The translations under genes were made by a program, and so were the position numbers. A DNA stretch of 64,000 bases from Rosa chinensis (lineage: Eukaryota > Streptophyta > Magnoliopsida > Rosales > Rosaceae): assembly GCF_002994745.2 (NCBI RefSeq), contig NC_037090.1, positions 35,273,001 to 35,337,000 on the forward strand, in the 5' to 3' direction. Of this stretch, positions 46,596 to 56,241 are shown piece by piece; the stretch's first letter is position 1, and each line of letters opens with the position of its first letter. The notes below the pieces were generated by a model. The model was not told where the DNA came from, made no database searches, and saw only the letters and a list, made by a program, of their open reading frames with translations.

Positions 46596-49206
46596 TCTCT
46601 ATTAATAAAGCGAGCAGCCGTTTACTGTTTATCTTGGGGAAACTTTCGAACTTCCGACTTTGCCCCTGTTTTTGCTCATGATTTACAGAGAAACAGAAAG
46701 GAGACAGGTGGCTCGCATGCAAAATAGAAAGGAAGGAGACGACATCCGGCTTCTGCGGATGGTTTTGGCACGGTATTTCCCATGGTTTTGATATGATGGG
46801 AGACGGAGATATCAACGAGAGCTTTGATCTGGATTCTGCCGACATAGAGAAAAAGTTCAGCCAGACAGAGAGTGAGGTTGAGAAGAAAAAGTTCAGAAGA
46901 ATCCAAAACCGCAAGCGCCAAACAGCAATCGGCAAGCTTTTCAGATCAAAAACAAAGAATCCAAAACAAACCCAGACCAATGCGTGCGTAATTGAGCTCA
47001 TTTGGTCAAATCGGAATATCTGATTGAGCATCCATTTGATCAATCGGAGGATCCAATTCAGCAATCAGATATCTTTGATATATTGAGGTTCAACCGTTCA
47101 GGTAAGCTTCTTATTTGGTCGATTGGTCTGACAGTTTGGTTTTGAATTTTGGGTGCGATTGATTGGATTTTGTATTTCGGTGCATGCAATTTTGGGTAGT
47201 GCGTGTGACTGCGGTTTTGTGGGTGACAGAGATTTTGTCTGTGTTCTCTCACTTGAAATCAAACTCATATTGCAAGTGTGCTGGGTTTTCCTTCACGTCT
47301 GCTTATTATTATACAGTTGAAAAGTACAAAAGGATTACCTAAATGGAAGGAAGAAGATACAAAGAACAAAAAGGAAGAGGATTTGTAATAGGTTTCGTTT
47401 ATGTAATTTGATGAGTTTAATGGATAGTTTTTTATTTATTTATTTATTTTGGATGCATGCGATGTTGTAATATTTGTTCTTAGTTTTTGGTGGACAAAGA
47501 AAATGATTGATCATGGGGAATGGTATGATCGCTTTCAAGGTGAAGGGTTTGCTCTGACTTGATCTGGGTTTTCCCCTTTTTCTTATTTTGACTCAGTTTG
47601 TGGTTCTAATTTGAATAGTTCACTCTTCACAATATAATACTAGACTCTGTTAAAGAGAGGCAGAGAGAGGGAGATAGAGTTGCAGCATGCCTGTAGATAA
47701 GAGAAGAGAGAGGGAGATACAGTCTTCGTATTTTGAAATCAAGCAGAGGAAGATAATTATATTCTGAAATAGTGGGAATTGCAGAAAGGTCAGAGAAGAA
47801 ACTGAAGGTAAGGAAAAAGGTTATGCCTGTGTTACCAATAATTCGACCAATATGTGATTGTTGAGGGTTTTTGCTTTTGTCTGCCAAAAGGTTATTAACT
47901 AATAACTAGAGAGAACAAGATAACCATGTGGTCTTTATTTCCTTGCTATATTGAAGTCTGGAAGTATACACATACATATGTAGCTCTGATACCAAATGAA
48001 TTGATATGTTTGCTTTAATTGGCTGCATCTATTTTGTAATCACATTAATTGATGTATAGATTAGGTTCTGAAGACATCCAATTGACTTCTTGCATAGAGG
48101 AATTAAAACTTTAGTTTGGAAATAAAAATAATTATGCTTTACATATGTAAAATCTCAAAAATATCAGTTAAAAGACGTTAAATTTATGTAAAACATTTTG
48201 TGAAATCTTGACTTATTTCTCTCTTAATGTGTGAAAAGAAGGTGAAACTAGACGATAGAAGTTCCAAGGACCGTAGTCTAGATGAATCAGAGGGAAGGAT
48301 TCAGTAGACAGCTATTCATTTGGGGCTTGAAAATCAGGGAGATGAGAAGGTTAGATTATAGAAACCCTCACATCTTCGTTGACATAGCAGATAATTTTTA
48401 AATGTTTAAGCATTGGAAACCAGCCTAACTTTTCAAAGTTTGGTCATGTTTTATGCCTGTTTTTAAGAAGTAAATGTATAAATTTTCCATCTAACAGCAA
48501 ATGATATTTTCATGGTAATTGAAATCACTTTCACTTTACCTAATTCAGTTCAAGTCTTCAACCTTTGTAGGTAACATTATTTTTTGTTTTTGGCAGAATG
48601 ACATGAAGAATTTCACTACATTGATTGTGGATATGATGAAAAAAGAGAAACCATTTGCTTCTCAAGGAGGTCCTATCATTATTGTTCAAACCTTACAAGA
48701 CCTTTAGCTAACCAAAATGGATTACAAAGGCTAAAGTAGGAACACACTATAAATTATTGCAATGCATTTGAATTGAATTATAAATATAGGGTATTATAGA
48801 AAATCCATAATTTGGCAATGCTTTTTGTTACACATTCCCCTGAAATATGTTACAGTTTATCATTGCCTCATGTTCTTAAATAAATGATATTTAGCTCTCT
48901 CCTGTTTCATTACAACAACATCTATTTGATAAATTCTTTGATAAGTTTTACCAGAGTAATATTGGCCGACTTTTGCCTTACTAATTTGCAATGATATCTT
49001 CAGTTATATGCAAGATTATCTCCCCTGTCAGTGCTTCTACTCCTGCTGGATTGTAAATGAAAGATCAGTTTGTTTTTTCACTTCCATTTGCAATAAAATC
49101 CAATTTCATTTACAGGATTTGTTACAATATAAAATAATCATAATAAATCAAACAAAGATTAATTGCACACCCGAGCACCACACTCATGCGCGTGCAGGAA
49201 GGCTAG
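46596..49206 (+). mobile_element. non-autonomous Helitron with captured gene pieces
   Basis: It starts TCTCTATTAATAAAG at the base after the first Helitron's CTAG. It ends 'gcgcgtgcaggaaggCTAG' at 49206, followed by host 'ttacatattaaacc', the sequence expected from the CRK flank at about 19148. The span is 2.6 kb with no RepHel gene. It contains a beta-galactosidase exon (48597-48689) and other non-repetitive DNA, probably also captured. Confidence 0.7.
48597..48689 (+). pseudogene. beta-galactosidase (GH35) exon fragment inside the Helitron
   Basis: After an acceptor (tttggcag), 31 codons read NDMKNFTTLIVDMMKKEK and then FASQGGPIIIVQ. Plant beta-galactosidases, which trim galactose from cell-wall polymers, have 'FTTKIVxMMKxExLFASQGGPIILAQIENEYG' here. 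The catalytic 'ENEYG' that should follow is missing: the sequence becomes TLQDL and stops. No other GH35 exon is seen. It is a captured, non-functional fragment. Confidence 0.75.
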
Positions 49207-49254
49207 TTACATATTAAACCAACCAAGACCAAAGCGCCCGTGCAGGAAGGCTAG
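49207..49254. repeat. 48-bp repeat of host flank plus Helitron 3' tip
   Basis: 'ttacatattaaaccaacc' and 'cgtgcaggaaggctag' occur twice in alternation: Helitron tip, host 28 bp, Helitron tip again, host again. The second tip (gcgcccgtgcaggaaggctag) closes at 49254. The undisrupted locus has only one host copy. Confidence 0.75.
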
Positions 49255-49790
49255 TTACATATTAAACCAACCAAAACCAAAGTTTCCATCTGAAGCATAC
49301 CTTATAGAAAAACAAGTTTCATTGGGAACAGAACTTGCATGGAAGATGACATGCATATATTGGTTTAAAAGCAGAGTAAAACTGTTTCTGCATAAATAGA
49401 TACATCAACTTTAGTTCTTCACAACTTCACATACATTGTGATTCTCTTACGGATTAAATATGTAGAGATTATTCTTACATTTTTGTATGTATATTGTCTT
49501 AATTCGTGTTCTTGTATCAGTTCATGAACATCTCACCTAGTAGCTAGAGAGAAACTATAACAACAATTCGTGAGGTATCCAAAGTTGTAAAGTTATAGAT
49601 GACAGGCAGAGATTTGAATCAGTAAAGGAACTGATGCGATTTGAATGAGAACTGAAAAGATGACAACGGGAACGGAATCTGGATCATTTCAAGGAACAAA
49701 GGTGCAAGAGTAATCTGGGTATCCACTGCTGAAAAGTCATCTTAAGAACGAAACTGCCCTGGCTTCCCAACGCAGGTTTGGTAACCTTCA
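49255..49790. other. duplicated CRK 3' flank, right part
   Basis: This is closely similar to 19150-19670, continuing the segmental duplication interrupted by the Helitrons. No gene is present. Similarity ends near 49790. Confidence 0.8.
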
Positions 49791-49869
49791 GAATCTGGTT
49801 CATCTTTATTGTATGTTTCTTTATTACTGCAACTTCTTTGCATTTTTTTTTTTTGGTCTGCAATTTCTT

Positions 49870-50830
49870 TGTATGAGAAATAGGTCAAAGAGAGGCTCTC
49901 TAAAAGTCTAAATGGGAGGAACAGATTGATATATCAATCGTGGATACGACTATGGCTCTAGCCTACTTAATGAAATTACTCACTGGATAATATACATTGG
50001 TCACCTTGCTACTGCCTAGCTATTAGATGAAACCTACCTATAAAGTTGAACTGTCTGAAAAAAGAAACGTGTTACTGTAGGAAGAAATTATCTTGGTTAA
50101 ACTCAAGTGAAAGGCATGTCTTATGTACAAGGATATGCATCTGAACGAGATGATCTGCATACTGCTTAGACAATCCTGATGCTCTTTTCCTAGTTCTCCC
50201 CCGGAATTGGGATATCAACTACATGGGCAAGCTCACAGATCTACTACATCTTATTAGATTAGTAGATAACCAGATATTGTATTTTGGCTCTTGATTTCAA
50301 CAATGATTTTCATGGGATGGAAATGAATCAAAGAATATTTTATAAATCTTGACATGGTTGCAGAAAATAACAATTTCAGATTTGTCATTACACATCTGTA
50401 GCCCTCAAGTAGATCTACATTGCCAAACCCTTCATTAACATGATCTGAAGTCCAGTGATAGCAGAAGTATTGCAAAAAAGCAGAATGCGTAATATGAAAA
50501 AAATCTAATACTGGGTTGATTTATAATTTGATAATCTGTCCATGTCCTCTTTCTTTTTTTTTTCTTTTGGCTCAAAATGTCCCGACATTCGAACGCCAAC
50601 AATGTGTGTAAGTTGCTCCGGCAAGTCTCGATTCTGGGAGTTGCCTCGACTAAACTCTAAAGTGGCTTAACCTTGGGTGAATCTTGCAAGTTTGGGAGTG
50701 TAGTGTTCATTGGAGTTTTGTTTGTGCATTTACATTTGATTCTGTTTTACTTTGGAAATAATCTCCAACAATTTTGACTAATGCAGAATTTCCTTGCTGC
50801 TCTTTCCTAGACAGTTAAAACGCTAGGGTA
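49870..50830 (+). pseudogene. third, heavily decayed CRK remnant
   Basis: Around 49880-49970 the sequence 'gaaataggtcaaagagaggctctctaaa' and 'ggctctagcctac' follows the start of CRK exon 6 (gaaataggtgagaaaagaggctttctaaac ... ggtctagcctatc). Near 50756-50815 the sequence resembles the CRK 3' flank ('ctccaacaattttgact', 'tttcctag'). The kinase core between them is not readable. It is a relic of an older duplicate; most of the interval is non-coding. Confidence 0.45.
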
Positions 50831-51280
50831 TATATGAAGGATACTGGCATTGACCTACACCAGGTCCTACACTATCTCGATCGGATGGGTTCCTAAAGCA
50901 TATATCAGAGATTTGAGAAAATTAGGAACGATGTCACCAATACAGTCCTCTCATCTACTGTAAAGTGACCGAGAGATTCAATCATCCCACCCATAAAAAA
51001 CTGTGTTCAGACATTCAGGTGACAGCTCCCTGAGAGTATTACCTCTATAGAACTAGGGTCCTTGACCCAAAGTACCAAAATAACAAAAAATTATCCCATT
51101 TACCCCAGCACCAGATTTTTATTCCCACTAACCCAATTTACAGTAAAATGACTATTATGCCCTCAACCTAATTAAATAACTACTATCCTGCCATTCTCTC
51201 TCTCACTCATCCCTCCAAGCTGCTCTCTCTTTTTCATTCTCCGATTCTCCGATCTGCAATCTCTCTCTCTCTCTCTCCCC

Positions 51281-51415
51281 GTCGTGGATGCTCCGGAACC
51301 GGAAGACGAATCTGATCGCCTCACCTCGTCTAGCCTGACCCGGCCCTTCACCTCCCAGTATGCCAGCTCGTACCAGATCGAGCTACTCAACGGAGCCCCA
51401 CATGGCTTCTCCTGA
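51281..51415 (+). pseudogene. captured coding-like fragment, family unknown
   Basis: A 45-codon stretch open up to TGA at 51413 reads VVDAPEPEDESDRLTSSSL, then TSQYASSYQIELLNGAPHGF. Composition and GC content are those of a plant exon, unlike the AT-rich element arms. I do not recognise the protein. No start codon or splice partner is clear. Confidence 0.35.
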
Positions 51416-51997
51416 ACTCGGCCGAAGTCAAATTGGAGAACCGAGTGACTGCATGAGGATGACTCGACGGTTTCAGTGGTGATGGATGTGAAATGGAGTG
51501 AGGAAGAGGGTTTGGAAAGCTTGGGGAGGAGTCCAGCCGGCTCGAATCAACTAAAGACCTCAGAGTTCATGTATGAGGGTTTTAAGCATGGATGGGATGG
51601 CGAGGAGCTTGGTTGATCAGCTCACTTTGCCTGTAGCATGCAGAAAGATGCCGAAGAGCTATTTGAGCTCCCTTTTCTCAGGTACAAAGAAAAGGAGTTG
51701 TTTTTGGCATTTGCGGCTAAGGTATAAAATTCATGTGTTATTATTATTGTTCTGAGTTTTCTTTTTGCACAGATGAATGTGATGGGTCAATGGCTTTGAA
51801 ATTAATGAATTATAAATGAAGGTGGCTCTGTGATTTCCTAGTTGTTTTATGGAAAAATGGAGATGTGTATGATGGGTTTGAATTGATATAATAGACTTTT
51901 TGAATTGATGTAATGTTCTCATTTTTTTCTTTATTCAAAGTTTTATTTGTCTAAATCTAGGAAGATTAGTTCCTATTCTGGTGACTGAAAGTTCTAT

Positions 51998-52250
51998 TGG
52001 GGGGCAATACATGGCTGATAGTCGTCTATTGGGGGGCAATAGATGTTTTGAATTGATGTAATCTCCTCTTTTTTTTTCTTTAATCAAAGTTTTATTTGTG
52101 TAGTTTTAGGAAGATTAATTACCATTTCGGTAATCTAAACGTCTATTGGGGGGCAATAGACGTCTACTGGGGGGCAATACATGGCTGATAGTCGTCTATT
52201 GGGGGCCAATAGACGTCTATTAGAGGGCAATAGATGTCTATTGGGGGCAA
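51998..52250. repeat. 'gtctattggggggcaatag' minisatellite
   Basis: At least five units of about 20 bp occur, with GACGTC at some junctions, so that adjacent units form palindromes as at 14608-14634. The open frames crossing it are repeat artefacts. Confidence 0.75.
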
Positions 52251-52827
52251 AAAAACTTTCCGGTGAGATTTTCAGCAAGTTCCGGTGGGCGGCAGCCGGT
52301 GACCGAAATCCGGCGGCCGGTGACAGGATTCCGGTGATCGGTGACAGGATTCCGGCGATCGGTGACCGGATTCCGGCGGCCGGTGATGAGCTCTGGCGAA
52401 GTCTCCTATGGTTTCTCTCTCTTCCATTTTCTCTATCTCTCTCTCTAAGTAACAAAGGGGTGAGGGGTAAAATGGTATTAAAAAAAATTAAAAACAAAAA
52501 AAAATCTTAATGGGGTATTAGGGAAGACTTCCTTAGAGTGTATTGGGTAAGGGAGAATTAAAAAAACTTAATGGGGTAAGTGAGAAAAAAATCCCTAGAA
52601 ATGGGGTAAATGGACAAAACTCATAGAACGAATATCGGATATGCAACCCGCAAAAAGCAAAAAATTCTAGCCTTCAACTTGACATCAAATTTCTAATGCA
52701 AACCAACATTACTTCCAAACATGCATGAAATATATACAGATCATTGTACCCTTATACATTCATTTACGCCACCTGAACACATGTTCTTATTTATTTTACA
52801 TGGAGACTTATAGTTCTTGTTCTTTCA

Positions 52828-53240
52828 TGTTAGAATATGTGGACTTAACATTATCTTAATCACATTGAGATAAAACCAGTTGATTTAATCCTATGTAAAT
52901 AACAAGAAGCACATGAATATAACTCTAATTCTGGTTATCTATTGAGGAGTATGTCTCTTAATAGAAGTAGGAAGCTCATTAGTAATTAACCTGGATTACA
53001 TCGAGTATTTGTGATAAATTCTAAGTCTCCTATCTAGATAAACATGAAGCAGTGTTGGACTCCTTATGGGATGAGTCTAACTCGTGTGTTTTGGCCAATA
53101 TAAATAGGGAGCAAAGTCCCTGTATTCACCACTAGTTTTTTGCATATTGTTCAGCCCCATTCTGAAGCTTTTGGTGTTGATATACAAAAGGCTTCTAGCT
53201 CCATTTCTGCTGTTTTTCATTCTCGTTCCAGTTGCTCGAG
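52828..53240 (+). repeat. possible solo LTR or LTR fragment
   Basis: The segment begins TGTTAGAATATG and contains 'caatataaataggga', a TATA-like box in the place usual for LTR promoters. Transcript-like sequence follows, up to a region with a short ATG frame (MSNIGQVVSAGIQSA) at 53241. No second LTR or pol gene is nearby. The call rests only on shape, so it is tentative. Confidence 0.3.
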
Positions 53241-55220
53241 ATGTCTAACATTGGTCAAGTTGTTTCTGCAGGGATTCAAAGTGCCATTGATCCAGGTGGA
53301 GTCCTAGTTCCGCTAGGAAAGCTATTCTGCAGTTTCTGTGTGGTTGTTGTGCAGCTGGTTTAATTGATATTGTGTATGTGTTGTATGATATGATCTTGTG
53401 GTTGATGTGTTGTTTGTGGCATCATGTAGATTTAACATTTCATTCTCACTTCTTTTTTATTTATGGATCACAGATATTACATGGAAACATCTGACCTGGT
53501 AGATGGCCATTAGAATGATACTCGAACAGCAAGCAATGCCATCATCTGAGAAATGAAGTCGGGATGGCCCAGCCAAACAGCTCCAGTTACCAGATTTCCA
53601 TCTGTAATAGAACTATCTATTGGATCAGGTTCCACCCATTTTACTTCTGACAAAACTACATTGACCCTGACCGTTGGGTGTGCAGTACATTTCCATCCCT
53701 GCAATGTAGCCAAAAAATAACAATTCTGACATGCTAAACAGCTTCAAATGTAATAAGTAAAATATCCACCGATAAGCAACAGAAAAGAACATCTCATATC
53801 CAAGTTAATATTTACACTTCTGATGTGGTTAGCATGGTATAACAAAACAGTATCTGTAATTCTATATATCAGTCATTTGACTGCACTCGCTGCAGTAATC
53901 TATTTTTTGAAATAAAAGCATTATCCAGATGTGTTATAGAGAAACATCACGACTTTAACCACCAATAATATAGGATACAACATTAGAATCCAAAAAACAA
54001 AAATATCAATGAGGAGGTGCAAATCAATATATATAGGCAGGAAATATGAGTTCTTCGCAGAGATGCAAACTAATAAGTTGATGACATGAAAAACAGATAC
54101 CATCCCTCTTTACAAATGAGTAGAGCTGATGATCCACCACTTACACTTAATTTATTTAGTTACTACAGTACAAACTGAATAAACCCTTTTCACTAGACTT
54201 TAAATTCCGGTAAAATGAGTGTACAAATTGTTTAATAAGTGAATCTGTAAATTGCCCTTACCTGCAGAACACCAGCAGCAGCTAAAATCTGCCGACCCTG
54301 GCAAATGGATGCAACTAGTTTCCTTGCTCCCATAAAATGTTTCACTAATGCAATAACCTTCTCATTCAATGCCAAATACTCTGGGGCACGACCTCCAGGG
54401 ACTACAAGAGCATCGTACCTTGTGGCATCTATAGTTTCAAAGTTGGCTGTCAAAATGAAATTATGGCCTGGCTTCTCACTGTAGGTTTGGTCACCTTCAA
54501 AATCATGGACTGCAGTTGCACATACATCGCCAGCTTTCCTCTTGGGGCAAACTGCATCAACATGGCATCCAAGTGCTAGAAGTGACTGAAAAGTCTCACA
54601 ATCTTCCATGAAGTCCTGCAGGTTGATAAAGTAAATTATGCTTAGCAAATGTGAGATATCTAATATTTCCATTGTTGGCGACAACCATAGGTAGGTAGTA
54701 AGAATCAGTTTACAGAACCAGGTCACGGAACCCTCTCAAACTTGTTAGTGGAAAAAAAACGCCAAGTGCCTACTTGGTATTGTTCCGTGTTGTTTCAAGA
54801 TAATATATGTCAAGGGGATGGTCCCCATTTTTAATATGTCAAGTTTCTTTTTGTGTTCATTTATACAGGGGTGTATAATTGTATATTATCAAGGAAAAAC
54901 TGTTACATATGGCAAATATTTTATGTGTCAAATGTATATATAGTATTCAGTTGTTAGTTTGTTACCAGAGAAATCTGGACACATGGTTTAAAATAACAAT
55001 AATGATGTTGATAATCTTAAATGAGTATCATAGTCTTATAGTGATAAACATGGTTTTGGATATATTGATTATATCACAACCTATATTCCTTGTGGCAATA
55101 CAAGATAAAAGCAAAACTTACTCCACAAAGAAACAGGATCCTTCTCTCTGAACTAATTATGTGTCCTCCCAATGCCTTGACAAAAAGCCTCATGAACTCA
55201 GCATTACCTTCATATGTAAC

Positions 55221-55520
55221 CCCAGTAATTATATTACCATCGGCGATACACGTCCCCATGGTATCAGGTTCCACCCACTGAGCGCCCCCAGCAAGGAGTA
55301 CAGGTCTCATAGGTGGGAACCCTGTGCAGTTGCGCCCCTTAACCAAGCCTGCAGCTGCTAAGACCAATACCCCAGTAATTATATTACCATCGGCGATACA
55401 CGTCCCCATGGTATCAGGTTCCACCCACTGAGCGCCCCCAGCAAGGAGTACAGGTCTCATAGGTGGGAACCCTGTGCAGTTGCGCCCCTTAACCAAGCCT
55501 GCAGCTGCTAAGACCAATAC
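55221..55520 (-). repeat. perfect 150-bp tandem duplication in the DJ-1 exon
   Basis: 55221-55370 and 55371-55520 appear identical base for base. The unit covers the stretch from VLVLAAAGL through GFPPMRPVLLAGG to GNIITG and keeps the reading frame (50 codons). Confidence 0.95.
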
Positions 55521-55976
55521 CCCACGGCCCATAGCAGCAATTATCTTCCTGGACGCGGCAAACTTGTTGACCAATTCTAAAACCGATGCATCCATAGCAA
55601 AATACTCAGGAGATCGTCCTCCGGGAATTATTATTCCATCATAGTTGCTATATATATTCGATGTCATCAAACGTTGCATTCAGAGCAAAGTTGTGACCAT
55701 GTGATTCCGGATGAGTCTGCATGGAAAGTAAAAGAAGCAGATCCCAAAATAAACAAAAGGAATTGGTATTAGATAATCAATATAGATTTCACAATTTGTA
55801 ACGTATCAAAAACATATACCTGGACTCTGAGTTTTACACTCTTTCATTCTTTTTTACAGAAACTAGTTCTAGTGTATGGTTACTTAGTTTATCAGTCAAA
55901 AGTGATGATATATATGGATGACCTGGTGAGCAGAAGTGTGTTGATGAATGCGGTGCGGCAGTAGTCACCGGCTTTC

Positions 55977-56241
55977 TGAAAGCTAGAAGACAAAGCTTGA
56001 AGGTGAAGTAAAATAGAGAGAAAAGAGAGAAAGCTCTCTAATTGTATTAAGCAAATGATCGAGAAATGTAGTACAGGGTTTATATAGTAGCTAGAAGAGA
56101 AGAGGATAACAGACACATGTCAGCTCACAACGTAACCTGAGCTAATTACTAACAGAAAGCTTAATTAGCACAAAACCACGTAATTAACCCTAATTAAAGA
56201 AAAGCTTAAACTAATTAAGCATACATGTTACATGGTTAACA
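55977..56241 (-). repeat. 3' LTR of the DJ-1 copia element
   Basis: 265 bp; contains 'gggtttatatagtag', the inverse of a TATA-type promoter, and a 'gagagaaaagagagaaag' tract. Nearly identical to 61503-61769. Confidence 0.9.

Larger units (their letters stand above)
51056..52622. mobile_element. MULE-like element with captured GC-rich segment (Pack-MULE candidate)
   Basis: It is flanked by ATAGAACTA (51047-51055) and ATAGAACGA (52623-52631), a 9-bp duplication with one mismatch. The ends are weakly inverted: GGGTCCTTGACCC at the left, against the inverse of the right end GAGTTTTGTCCATTTACCCC. Its right arm matches the inverted left arm of the element at 12759. Inside are a GC-rich exon-like segment (51281-51415), (CT)n runs and a 'gtctattggggggcaatag' repeat array (51998-52250). 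A 'ccggtgaccgg' rich zone follows (52260-52390). There is no transposase. Confidence 0.65.

Noticed and set aside
46528..47064. 178-aa minus-strand frame across the Helitron start
   Set aside because: It crosses the border of the two Helitrons and is hydrophobic and Phe/Ser-rich with no domain; it may include captured gene DNA, but I could not support a gene.
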